From the NCBI GenBank assembly GCA_947476065.1, contig CANJPG010000018.1, positions 1 through 49,825 on the forward strand: 49,825 bases of DNA. The letters run 5' to 3'. Position 1 is the first letter of the stretch; each line of letters starts with the position of its first letter. The DNA is from Fidelibacterota bacterium. Its GTDB lineage: Bacteria > Pseudomonadota > Alphaproteobacteria > Rhodospirillales > Rhodospirillaceae. A program made the translations under genes and the position numbers. Shown here piece by piece: positions 8,712 through 17,993 of this stretch. The notes under the pieces are model-generated. The model was not told where the DNA came from. It did not search any database and saw nothing but the letters and a program-made list of their open reading frames with translations.

Positions 8712-9536
8712 TCACCAGGGGATAGTTTTTCCGTCGAAGCCAATCACCTGATCGCTGTTGGCCATCGTGATTCCGTCGATGACCTTGACCATGCCGGCGA
8801 CGCTCTGGTCGGGTGTCTGGGCACCGGCGACAGGTTTACCGCCGAAAGCTGAGCGCAGCATTTCGGTATCAACGCCGCCGGGGTGGACGATCCCGACGAT
8901 CACGCCGCGGTCGCGCACTTCGGCGGCGAGAATTTTCATGCTCATGTTCAGCGCCACCTTGGCCGGGCGATAGAAGTAGGTATGAGCGCGCCGCGTTTCT
9001 TTGGTCATCGGGCGCCCAAGCACTGCCGAAGGACTGGTGATAGAGATAATCTTCTTCTGGTCGCTGGCCGCGACGTTATCAAGGAAAGCTTGGCTGACAA
9101 TCAGGGGGCCGAGGACGTCGGTCCGCATGGCGCGGTCGAAAAGTTTCGCGTCGAGGGCACCCAGTGTGGCGCCCTTACCGTCGCCGTCGTTGACGGCAGC
9201 GTTGTTGATCAGCAGATCGATGGGCTTGCCTTTGTACTTGGCAGCAAGAGCATTGATGCCGGCCTCATCCACGACATCGAGCTTTTCGATCGCGACATTC
9301 TTGTGCTGCCCCGCCAGGGCCTTCAGCTCGTCGGCATCGTCCGGATTGCGGGTGGTGGCAATGACTGTCCAGCCTTTTTCGGCGTAAGACTTGGTGAAGG
9401 CTAGGCCCACACCACGGTTCGAGCCGGTAATGAGAACGGTTGCGGCTTGCGCACCGCCAGTTGCAGCAACGCTCACGATGATCCCGGCCATGACAATTGC
9501 GCCGAGCAGCCTATTTTTTACCTTCGTGGATCTCAT
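8712..9536 (-). CDS. SDR-family oxidoreductase with an apparent signal peptide
   Basis: 274 residues from ATG 9536, chosen over the upstream in-frame start because the mRNA carries AAGGGGAGGA just before it. Residues 1-31 read as a Sec-type signal peptide: basic start, hydrophobic core about 11-26, then G-A-Q-A before the mature part. The Rossmann domain starts at once, with T-G-S-N-R-G-V-G at 37-44, N-N-A-A at 111-114, Ser168/Ser170 and the catalytic Y-R-P-A-K pair (Tyr189, Lys193). The family is close to C-factor/sniffer-like short-chain dehydrogenases, normally cytoplasmic and NAD(P)-dependent. An exported SDR would need a periplasmic cofactor supply, or the hydrophobic start may act as an anchor. 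The substrate is unknown. The gene stands alone, 134 bp downstream of the protease gene. Confidence 0.85.
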   Translation of the reverse strand: MRSTKVKNRLLGAIVMAGIIVSVAATGGAQAATVLITGSNRGVGLAFTKSYAEKGWTVIATTRNPDDADELKALAGQHKNVAIEKLDVVDEAGINALAAKYKGKPIDLLINNAAVNDGDGKGATLGALDAKLFDRAMRTDVLGPLIVSQAFLDNVAASDQKKIISITSPSAVLGRPMTKETRRAHTYFYRPAKVALNMSMKILAAEVRDRGVIVGIVHPGGVDTEMLRSAFGGKPVAGAQTPDQSVAGMVKVIDGITMANSDQVIGFDGKTIPW

Positions 9537-9670
9537 GTCGTCCTCCCCTTGAAACCGCGTGAACTTATTCGGAAGCCGTTTATAGCATAGGGACGGCCGT
9601 ATTCGAAAAGGGTTATCAGCGCTCAACGCAGCGACGGTGCACTGCACACTTACGCCTTATTCGGCATTCA

Positions 9671-12600
9671 TTACGGTTGCAGGCCACATGTGGTGGTCAT
9701 GTCGGTCACTACACCGACCTTCGCGTTATCCACGACGTGCTGAAGATATCCGGAGAATGCAGACGTGGCCGTGACGACGTAATGGCTCTTGCCCGTCGGG
9801 TTTATTTTTGGGTTGGCGCCATTCTCGATATCCGGGATTGCCAGAATGGCCTGACCGTTGGCAGGAATGGAGGCCGTTTGATAGGTGCCGAGTTTGGTTC
9901 CGCTGGCGGCGTCGGCGATGTCGAGCGTGACGGTTGTCGCACTTTTTGCCGCTATTGGCCACAATGATCGAGCTGGGATAACCCAGGGCCCCGATGACCG
10001 ACGCGTGCACCGCGCCCAGGCGCGTCGGGTTGTTCCTGCTGGCCGTATCGCAGGTGGTGAGGTTGGTGAATGTGCCGTCGGCACTATGCAGCAGAACGTG
10101 TTGGAACTCGCCAAGCAGGCTGCCGGTAACCTGGACGGTATAGAAATCCGGTTTGACGAACGACGTCGTTGCCGCCGCCTCTACTGTGGTGATGGGAATC
10201 TGCAGCTCCGCGCCCGCCGGGATAGTCGGGCTGCTCCAGACGGCCAGGGTGCTTCCGGTATTGGGGTCGGTCAAAACGACATTTACGGTGCCGAAATTGC
10301 TGCCTGTATTCAGAACACGCAGGAAAGACTGCGACCCAGCCTGCGCGGACGAGAATATGGCGCCCTGCCTGACGGTGGACGTCGCTGCCACGGACGCGGC
10401 ACCTTTTAACGGACACACCGACGTCATATCGGCGACAACGCCGACCTTCACGTTTTGCATGAGGTGCGCGAGGTGTCCGGTGAACGCTGTTTCCGGCTTG
10501 ATCACGTAGTGAAACATCGTGCTGGTCGGCGACATCTGGGCGCCGGCTTCCATGTCGGCGATAGTGTAAATCTTTTCGCCGTTCCGGGCAGGCAGGGTGT
10601 CGGTTAGAAATGTCCCGACACGCGTCGCCGTGGAAGCATCGTAAATACCAATGGTCACTTTGCTGGCCTGCGCGCCGGCGTTGTAAACCACGATGGAGCT
10701 GGGATAACCGGCGCCCAGCAAGGTTGAGTGAACACCCTGCAGCTTCGCCGGATCGGTCATTGAGCCCGAACTGCAGGTGGTCAAATTCGTCAGGGTATTG
10801 TCGCTGACGTGCCAGAGCACATGTTGGACATAGCCGGCAAATTGAGAGTCTATAATTGCCGTATAATATTTCGGCTTGTTCACGATGGCCGGCGTGGCGC
10901 CGGCTTCAATGACTTGAATGGGGAACTGCTGCTCCGCGCCTGGTGCAACTGAGGGGCTTGTCCAGGTTCCTAGCACATTCCCGGTGACGTAATCAGCCAG
11001 CGAGATCGTAGCAGTGCCGGCAGCGGCACTGGTGTTGTACAGACGCAAAAACGATTGCGATGCCGGTTGAGAGGTCGAGTAAACCGAGCTGACCTGGACC
11101 GTCGTGGCTTGTGCAAAGGTCGCGGTAACGGCGGTGTTGGCATTGACGGTCAGGGCGCAGGTCGCGGCAGTTCCAGCGCAAGCCCCGCCCCAACCGCTGA
11201 AGACCCACCCTGGGTCGGCCACGGCGGTTAATGTATCTCGTGTGCCTCGATCGAGAGCCGCATTGCAGGCGGTTCCGCACTGCAGGCCGCCGGCGGCATT
11301 TGTGACGCGGCCGCGGCCCGTGCGTGTCACGGAAAGAACCGGCGTTTCCGGGACCAAGAAACTCGAATGATGCTGGGCGACAAACGGCAGAATCTCCGTG
11401 ATCTTGCGTGCGTTGTCCGCCGCCGCCGCGTTTGAATCCGCTACCCCGACCGGACGCCCCTCGTAGCTGACATTCGGGTTGCTGAAATATTTTATGGCCG
11501 GACAGGGCCGGCCTTTGTCGTCGCACTCGTTGCCGTAGGCCATGACGTCGCGGAAACGTCCAAGGTCCACGTAGCCGTAATTATAGCCTGTTGGTCCCGG
11601 GATCGCGTCCGGAATGATGCCGCGCTCGTGATTTGCGCCGAGTAGGTGGCCCACTTCGTGGGTAAAGGTATCGGCGCCGCAATCGCTGATCGCGCCGATG
11701 GTGCTGACTTGATAGTAAGCCGCATCCGCCAGGCTGACATCCGCGGGATCGTATTGCGGGTAAAGTCCGCTCGCCAGTCCGCAATTATCCTTATAGACAC
11801 TCCAGACCGACAGCATATCGGCGCTCGAGCTTTTCTGCAGGGCACGAACGCGAGCGAAGTCGCCTGCGCCGATGGTCGCGTCATTTAGAACGTTGTCGCT
11901 CGATTCATTCTCAAGTTCGGTATAGTTGACAAGTGTCGAGCCCGCGAGGGTGACCTGCGCATCGATTTGTGAGTTTGCTAGCGTTGTACGCAGGTCGGCC
12001 ATGGCCAGACCCATCGCGCCCTGTATATCAGGCGTGACCGCCAGCGCCGCCGGGGTATAGGCGATGTAAATGCTGATGCTTGGCGTCGCCGCCTGGGTTT
12101 GCTCAAGAGCCGCCTTCGGGGATTTTCGCGGCGTGGTGATATCGCGCTTTGGCTTGATAACATCGTCCTTGCGCACCTTGCCGGCGGCCCGATACTCGAC
12201 GATTGCGTGTGTATTGCGATCCGCCGGCGTAATCCCGAAAGACCGCGCGCCGAGGCGAACCTGACCCGTCACGGAATTATCGTGGATCACCAAGGTAACC
12301 GTACCTTCGGCGCCTATTGGCGCGCCCGTCCAGACCGTATTGCCCAGCTCGTCGATGGCGGCGTGCTGCTTGACGATGCGTACCGACGTATCGGCGGTAA
12401 GATTCAAAATGAACGCCTGTGCGTCCTGACTCACCTCGCCCGCCGGTCCGATCTTCACATCGGACGCAGCGACCATCGCCTTGAGATAGCTGGGATCCAC
12501 GCCTGAGAGACGGCGGCGAATGACCGGGCTGCTGACACCACTCTCAGCGGTTTCCGCCGGACTTTGGAACGACGGTGTCGTGAAAAGACCGACGCCTGGC

Positions 12601-12740
12601 GCGGTGGGTAGGCCCGAGAGCGCCTGCTCAAGCACCTGTGCAGTTGGTGCAGACATGGTGTCGGTCGCGCCTGAGCCGGCAATGGGCAGCAGCAGCAAGG
12701 GCGCGCAGGCGACGATCGCCTGCAAGAGTTTTTTTGTCAC
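9671..12740 (-). CDS. Secreted metzincin (reprolysin-like) metalloprotease, frameshifted near C-terminus
   Basis: Start is GTG at 12740; GAGG lies about 10 nt upstream. Residues 1-24 form a signal peptide. The catalytic domain carries H-E-V-G-H-L-L-G-A-N-H at 361-371, three zinc-binding histidines and the general-base glutamate, with the Met-turn at about Met400 (D-V-M-A-Y). A divergent InlB/bacterial-repeat-like domain with G-W-G-G-A-C spans about 470-544. Two related modules of about 230-240 residues follow (about 550-780 and 790 to the end), each built of two similar beta-rich halves ending in T-N-L-T-T-C or a similar motif. The frame is broken at a run of five T (9943-9947, A on the coding strand): removing one base joins S-I-I-V-A-N-S-G to the frame that ends at 9671 and restores the second half of module 2, giving about 1022 residues. 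Probably an extracellular protease. Confidence 0.8.
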
Positions 12741-12973
12741 GGTGCTTGGTCCTCAAAACGGATTTGGTCGTGCCGTCCATATGCAGAATACAACTATGGC
12801 GCTAAATGTGTCACCTGTACGGACAATCAGGATCAGATAAAACCATAGGTAGTATTCGTCCTCACTTAGCCGAGGTTACCCTAGGTAGATTCCGGCCCTG
12901 CCGGTGCAGTCGGATGAGCGTACGGTCCGGTCATTGCCCTCATGGGCATATTCCCTTCCTCGATGGCCAAAAT

Positions 12974-13324
12974 ATGAACATCAATCCCAGCTTGATCGGC
13001 CTTGGCCTATTCTTCGCCATCGCCCAAGCGCCGGTGTTTGCGGCGGTGGTGCCGGGACATGACGGCAGCGCCACAGAGGGTCGCGCATTTGCGATCCAGG
13101 CGTGCGGCGCATGCCATGCGGTCATCCCGGGGCAGCGGCCGCGAAACCCGCCTGTTGCCGCGGCGCCCGACTTCAAGGCTGTAGCAAATGCCAAAACAAC
13201 GTCGGCCATCGGCTTGCATGCCTTCCTGGTCACACCGCACCAAACCATGCCTAACATCATCTTGTCAGACGATGCGCGCGAAGACGTGATTGCCTACATC
13301 CTCAGCCTTCGCAGCAAAAAGTAG
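12974..13324 (+). CDS. Small secreted c-type cytochrome
   Basis: 116 residues from ATG 12974. A signal peptide (about 1-24, ending V-F-A-A) is followed by a single haem-attachment motif C-G-A-C-H at 44-48 and a likely axial methionine, Met92 in T-M-P-N. The last helix (D-V-I-A-Y-I-L-S-L, about 104-112) is the usual closing helix of a class I cytochrome c. It should act in the periplasm as an electron carrier. The Shine-Dalgarno before this ATG is weak, but the in-frame extension upstream lacks signal-peptide character. The host-attachment-family gene starts 30 bp downstream in the same direction, so the two may be co-transcribed. Confidence 0.85.
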   Translation: MNINPSLIGLGLFFAIAQAPVFAAVVPGHDGSATEGRAFAIQACGACHAVIPGQRPRNPPVAAAPDFKAVANAKTTSAIGLHAFLVTPHQTMPNIILSDDAREDVIAYILSLRSKK

Positions 13325-13354
13325 CCTCGTCGGGCCCAACACAAAGGAACAGCA

Positions 13355-13825
13355 ATGACCGGCCACAAGCCCAACGTGTGGGTGCTTATCGCCGATAGCG
13401 TCCACGCTCAGCTATACGGCGTCAAAACCATGATGCCGCTGCGTATTGAAGCATTGGACGCATCCCATTTCAGCGGACGCGGGGAGGCAACCCCACATAC
13501 CGCCACCGGCCCCGCGGGTCTAAAATTCGGGGTCGAAGGCGGCGCGCGCCATCACATCGGACGGCATCCCGACCCGCACCAGGTCGACAAGGAAATATTC
13601 ATTGAACACCTGGGCGACTTCATCAATTCCGCCAATGAGCAAAACAAATTTGATGAATTGATCGTCGTTGCGCCGTCCCACGCGCTCGGGGAACTCCGGC
13701 GAATCCTCAATGCTCAAGTGCACAAGAAGATCAAAGTTGAGGTGCCCGGCGAATGGACAAAGTTGCCCCACGCCGAGCTAGAGCAACACCTCGCAAACCA
13801 TATACCGCAGGCGACACCGGCCTAG
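13355..13825 (+). CDS. Host attachment family protein
   Basis: 156 residues. The opening V-W-V-L-I-A-D-S (8-15), the central acidic-basic stretch with H-P-D-P-H around residue 70, and the later I-V-V-A-P-S-H-A-L-G-E-L-R segment (about 103-115) match the family annotated as 'required for attachment to host cells' in Agrobacterium and relatives. The fold resembles eRF1/pelota-like domains; the molecular role is not known. There is no signal peptide, so the protein should be cytoplasmic despite the family name. A good Shine-Dalgarno (AAAGGAA) precedes the ATG. Confidence 0.85.
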   Translation: MTGHKPNVWVLIADSVHAQLYGVKTMMPLRIEALDASHFSGRGEATPHTATGPAGLKFGVEGGARHHIGRHPDPHQVDKEIFIEHLGDFINSANEQNKFDELIVVAPSHALGELRRILNAQVHKKIKVEVPGEWTKLPHAELEQHLANHIPQATPA

Positions 13826-14020
13826 ACGCCACGCGAGAGCGAGGGCCGAATTGGAACCGGGCGTAATTTAATCGCACGAGCTTTAATATGTGTCGATATC
13901 TCGAATAGCGGGCGCTTCTTTGGCATCCGGCCTGTCGCCAAGAGATACTGAGACGAGCATTCGTGACACAGTCGCTTCCGGCCTTCGCGAATGAAGGCGA
14001 GCAGAGGACGGCAGCCCGCG

Positions 14021-15100
14021 ATGAACCAAACTCAAAATCAAGCTGTGCAGGTAGAATCACTCCTGGGCACCCCCGATATGGCAAACGCTCTTGAAAGCGA
14101 GCAGTTCAAACACTTCCTAGATCAAGTCCCTATTGCCATTGTAGTCGCCGAGATGAAGGGCTTCGAACGCATTGTCTATGCGAATCCGGAATTCGAGAAG
14201 CTGTCGGGGCTCGCGGCCGCGGCCGTGGAAGGCAAGCAATGGAGCGCTCTGCCGGGTCACGGCGAAAACGACAACGCACGCCAGCTGAGCGTCGCGCTTA
14301 TAGATTCAAGCGACTGCGTCGGCACTTTCCGGCTCGAACGTGAAGGCAGCGAACCAGTGGTGGTCGATGCCTATTCCAACGTCATCCTTGATGATGAAGG
14401 TATGCCCGCCTTCCGCCTGGCAGCACTGATAAATGTCGGGGCGCACCGCGAAGAGATCGACAATTTGACGCGCGAGAAGGATACGCTTCTTCTTGAAATT
14501 CAGCATCGGGTCAAAAACAACCTTCAGATGATCACCGCGCTGATCCGTCTTGAAGCACGAAATGCACGACACCGGATGGACACAGAGCCCTTCGACCGGC
14601 TCGCCGGGCGCATTCAGTCGCTTCAGCTCGTCTACAGGCTCTTGTCCGACCAAAAGGGCCACGATGAAATAGATCTTGGAGTCTATTTAAGCGAGATTGC
14701 CGCGTCGGTAATGCACTCCCATGCAATCGAGGGCATCCGACTCAATCTTAAGATTGACGCCTATCCGGTGTCGGTGAACGTGGCCATGCCAACGGGACTG
14801 GTGGTCAACGAACTGCTGACAAACTCCTTGAAGCACGCCTTTCTCGGACGCGAAGGCGGCACGATCTCCTTGCAAAGCCTGTCTGACAGCAACGGCTGCC
14901 GCGTCATTATTGCCGACGACGGCATAGGCTTGCCCGAAGGAATGGCGTGGCCCAAGCCTGGCAAACTCAGCGCGCTGATTGTCCGCTCGCTGCGTGAAAA
15001 CGCCAAAGCGGATCTTAAAGTGGAGTCGCTCCCTGGGGAGGGTATGCGCGTGACCATCACCTTCTCGCGTACGGCCGCCGCGCCGGCTATCTCTGCATAA
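14021..15100 (+). CDS. PAS-domain sensor histidine kinase, HisKA_2 type
   Basis: 359 residues, no membrane segment, so a soluble cytoplasmic sensor. A PAS domain covers about 25-140. The dimerisation and phospho-acceptor helix has E-I-Q-H-R-V-K-N-N-L-Q at 159-169, with His162 as the predicted phosphorylation site; this H-R-V-K-N-N pattern defines HisKA_2 kinases. The ATPase domain has the N box N-E-L-L-T-N-S-L-K-H at 263-272 and D-D-G-I-G-L at 299-304. Where the second glycine box is expected, the sequence reads P-G-K-L-S-A-L-I-V-R (about 313-322), with one glycine instead of the usual G-L-G-L, so kinase activity deserves testing. ATG 14021 has AGAGGA upstream; ATG 13991 is an alternative. 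No response regulator is adjacent. It converges on the propeller gene. Confidence 0.85.
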   Translation: MNQTQNQAVQVESLLGTPDMANALESEQFKHFLDQVPIAIVVAEMKGFERIVYANPEFEKLSGLAAAAVEGKQWSALPGHGENDNARQLSVALIDSSDCVGTFRLEREGSEPVVVDAYSNVILDDEGMPAFRLAALINVGAHREEIDNLTREKDTLLLEIQHRVKNNLQMITALIRLEARNARHRMDTEPFDRLAGRIQSLQLVYRLLSDQKGHDEIDLGVYLSEIAASVMHSHAIEGIRLNLKIDAYPVSVNVAMPTGLVVNELLTNSLKHAFLGREGGTISLQSLSDSNGCRVIIADDGIGLPEGMAWPKPGKLSALIVRSLRENAKADLKVESLPGEGMRVTITFSRTAAAPAISA

Positions 15101-15114
15101 GTTGTATTGATGGT

Positions 15115-15148
15115 ACGAGCATGCGCGGCCTCTCCCGCGCATGCTCGT
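15115..15148. terminator. Strong hairpin between convergent genes
   Basis: ACGAGCATGCGCGG (15115-15128) and its exact reverse complement (15135-15148) form a 14-bp perfect stem with a 6-nt loop. It lies in the 63-bp gap between the kinase (plus) and the propeller gene (minus), so it can serve as a shared terminator. No T run follows on either strand, which is unusual for an intrinsic terminator. Confidence 0.65.
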
Positions 15149-15163
15149 GCGCTTACGAGACTG

Positions 15164-17443
15164 TTAAGGCGTCAATGGTGTTGGGCGGATTTGAAACCGC
15201 ACAACGCTGGGACCATAGGTCGCGTCTTCGCCGCCTTCCTGGTGCCACACGGGCTCGGTGGCGTAAGTGGCGTAGATGCCTTTGCCTTTCCAGCCCTTCG
15301 ACGGATCGTCGAAACGGCCGTCCATGCCGCGAGTATGGAAGGACATCGGATACGGCACGCGCAATACGGTCCACTTCTTTGCGTTGTCGTCGAAGGCCAG
15401 CAGCGAGTCAGAGTTGGACCCGGCCATGATCGGTACGTCTTTGCCAAGGCCCAGGGTGTCGTGCAGATCAACCCAGTCGAGATAGTGGAAGTCGGTGGTC
15501 GTACCGCCGGCGCCCTTTAGTCCGCCGAGCTTCGGGCCGGGCGAGTCATAGACCGACCAGCCTTCGGGGCAATGTTGGCCGTCGGCCACGGCAGGACCGC
15601 TCAGAGTCTTGCACTTGCTACGATCGAACCGCCCGACAGCACCACTGCCGCAGGCAGCCCAGGCGACGCCTTTGGAGTCTACGCTGACTCCGCGGCAAAC
15701 ATAGGCGGCGTAGTTCTTGCCGTCGGCAAGCTTGGGCGGCTCGAAGTACTCGGTGTGGCAGGTTTCCGGGGGATTGCTGCCCGGGTGGAACTTGATCAGG
15801 CCGGTGGGAAACGGGCCAGTCTTGGCGAACCACATGCTGCCGTCGTGAACATCGGCATCGACGCCATAGAGGAAGCCGCCGATACGCGTATCCTTTTTCG
15901 GATCCAGCGCCTTCGTCACCGTAACGGCCGCGCCGGCGCCTTCGCCCATGTCGCCGCCCGTGCCGGCATTGTCGTTCCATTGGGTACGGTCGGGCGTGAT
16001 GGTCACGTCTCCCGGCGTAGGGCCCTTGGACGGATTGGTCGAGTTCGTGTCCAGCACCATCGGGCACCAGCCGATGGCTTTCCCGGCGTCATGGGTTTGA
16101 TCCCAGACCGCCGTATCCGCCCAACTGACGACCTGGTTACTGCCACCGCTCAGATATAAGGTTTTCTGATCGACGTTGAACTGCAGGTGATGCATGCCGT
16201 TACACATCGGCAGGCCATCGATCTTGGGTCCCTTGGGGTCATAGACAACTAGTGTGTTCGTCGTCTTGCCGGGCTCGGGCCAGTACTTCGCGTACTTGTT
16301 CGCGGGATCCGTGCAATAGGGCATTTTGTCGGGCGGCGGCGCGCCGTTCGGCTTGGGGGCGCCAAACCGGCCCAGGTCGGTAATCCACAGACGCCCTTTG
16401 CTGTCGAGCATCGGGTTGTGCGGGAAGGCGTCGGGGACCTCGTTGGCCGGCAGCAGTTCGACCTTCTGGTTCGGCGTCACCTTGTAGCCGACTTCGGATT
16501 GTTTTCCAGTGACGGGATTGACCATCTCGATGTAACCCAGCATGCCGATGACGCCGTAAATCGGGCCGTTTGCGTTCATGCTTGGATTGTGGCGGTCCGA
16601 GGCGACGTTATCGTGCACGTAGCGGCCGTTGGCCCAGTCCCATGTCGTCAGCACCAGGTTACGCTCGACGCCGGTCGGGCGGGGCGGCGCCTCGGACGGC
16701 AGGGCGCCGTCGGCGACGCGCTTGGTGTAGTCCGCCCACATCGTCAGCGCGCGGTTACGGCCGAACTGCGTCATGCCGTTCTGCATGGTATTGACGAAGT
16801 CCTTGCCGTGGTTGCCCAACACACGGTCGCCCTCGGGCCGGGACTTGGTAATGCGTTCGGCCCAGCCTTCCGGCGTGTTGTCGAGCAGCGTGCGCGTGGC
16901 CATGTCGCCCTGCTGATGGCAGACGATGCAGCCCTTCATCTGGCTGATCCAGGCTTGCTGCGTCTTCATCAGCGGCGATATGCCGTTGCCTTTGGGGCCG
17001 GTGCCCGGGAAATCGCTTTCCGGCGGCGGTTGAACCAGCGCGAACCAGTAGTTGGCTGGGTAGTACACAGAAGCCGCTTTGGCATTGGGCGCGATGACCG
17101 CGCTCAAATTCATATTTTTGCCGGGCTCCCCCGGCATATGCGGCGAGTCAACCAGGCCGTAGCCGCGCGACCACACTTCGTATTTCGCCTTGGGAAGATC
17201 CGGCAGGAAATACCGACCCTGATCATCGGTCACGACGATTTTGATGTAGCGGTTACCGAGGTCGTTACTTTCGGCAATGACCCATACGCCGGCTTCAGGA
17301 CCCTTGCTGCTCGTCACGACGCCGCCAATGCCGTCGGCGGCTGTCGGCACGCCGCTGGCCTCTGCCGCCCAAGCCGCCCCGCTAACCATTGCAACAGACA
17401 AGCACGTTGATGCGAAAAACATTCTAAGGATTAGCTTATGCAT
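15164..17443 (-). CDS. Secreted haem-binding beta-propeller protein with carboxypeptidase-regulatory-like domain
   Basis: 759 residues from ATG 17443, which has AGAGGAGGG 6 nt upstream. A signal peptide (1-26 or 27, A-W-A) precedes a carboxypeptidase-regulatory-like beta sandwich (about 38-115). One c-type haem motif C-I-V-C-H lies at 172-176. The rest (about 290-750) is rich in repeated W, G, D and short strands such as D-S-K-G-R-L-W-I-T-D, typical of the Vgb-lyase/NHL-like propellers of secreted dehydrogenases. The layout fits the large, poorly characterised family labelled 'carboxypeptidase regulatory-like domain-containing protein', predicted to act in the periplasm in oxidative metabolism. 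The substrate is unknown. The gene stands alone, with a long leader region upstream. Confidence 0.8.
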   Translation of the reverse strand: MHKLILRMFFASTCLSVAMVSGAAWAAEASGVPTAADGIGGVVTSSKGPEAGVWVIAESNDLGNRYIKIVVTDDQGRYFLPDLPKAKYEVWSRGYGLVDSPHMPGEPGKNMNLSAVIAPNAKAASVYYPANYWFALVQPPPESDFPGTGPKGNGISPLMKTQQAWISQMKGCIVCHQQGDMATRTLLDNTPEGWAERITKSRPEGDRVLGNHGKDFVNTMQNGMTQFGRNRALTMWADYTKRVADGALPSEAPPRPTGVERNLVLTTWDWANGRYVHDNVASDRHNPSMNANGPIYGVIGMLGYIEMVNPVTGKQSEVGYKVTPNQKVELLPANEVPDAFPHNPMLDSKGRLWITDLGRFGAPKPNGAPPPDKMPYCTDPANKYAKYWPEPGKTTNTLVVYDPKGPKIDGLPMCNGMHHLQFNVDQKTLYLSGGSNQVVSWADTAVWDQTHDAGKAIGWCPMVLDTNSTNPSKGPTPGDVTITPDRTQWNDNAGTGGDMGEGAGAAVTVTKALDPKKDTRIGGFLYGVDADVHDGSMWFAKTGPFPTGLIKFHPGSNPPETCHTEYFEPPKLADGKNYAAYVCRGVSVDSKGVAWAACGSGAVGRFDRSKCKTLSGPAVADGQHCPEGWSVYDSPGPKLGGLKGAGGTTTDFHYLDWVDLHDTLGLGKDVPIMAGSNSDSLLAFDDNAKKWTVLRVPYPMSFHTRGMDGRFDDPSKGWKGKGIYATYATEPVWHQEGGEDATYGPSVVRFQIRPTPLTP

Positions 17444-17993
17444 GATTGACCCTCCTCTGCGCGCTGAAGACTTAGAGCGTGAAGCTCGGGCATACACGGA
17501 AATGCCGCGAGGCTGCTCGGGCGTACGGGCCGCACAAGGGCTCCCGCCTCCATGTAACAGCTTGCGGCAAGGCTCTCCGTAAGTCAAAGCAACGGCGCCG
17601 CACGCTGCGCCGACGGCCAAACAGCAAATGTACAGATATACGAAGCACTTGGGTCCTCTCTCCCGAAAGTACGTACTTATTAGGCGGAGTGGGCGTTAAA
17701 AATAATTTGCGGTAACCGCGCTCTTAGAAAGCAAAGTGCGCTGTAAAAAAATGCGGCGGCCCAAACCCGCCAAACCTCACCCGACATTCCCTCGGTGGGG
17801 GCTCCGGTTGTTCCGGTCCGGGCGCGCGATAGGCAAGTCCATTTTTGGCGCCGGAAGACCGACCTAGGTGTTTTTGTCCCGGATGGGGCCCGCGGCTCGG
17901 TCATCGGCAACAATTTCATTGAGCCCCGCCGCGAACCTGAGCATACATAGATTCATCATTTACAGCGCGTCACGCGAGCACCTTAGTTCACAT
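17444..17993. other. Intergenic region between divergent genes
   Basis: About 550 bp between the minus-strand propeller gene and the plus-strand GT4. It must hold both promoters. I see no gene, tRNA or terminator hairpin in it. The frame of the GT4 stays open upstream to 17868, but that part reads as low-quality Ser/Arg-rich peptide and is not kept. Confidence 0.45.

Noticed and set aside
9943-9947. Programmed frameshift in the protease gene
   Set aside because: A five-base run is short for efficient slippage and no stimulatory structure was evident; mutation or sequence error is simpler.
16418-17410. Plus-strand frame (330 residues) opposite the propeller gene
   Set aside because: Arg/His-rich shadow; the minus strand carries signal peptide, haem motif and propeller repeats.
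17868-17993. Upstream in-frame extension of the GT4 at 17994
   Set aside because: Ser/Arg-rich, unlike GT4 starts; the usual N-terminal motif begins right after ATG 17994.
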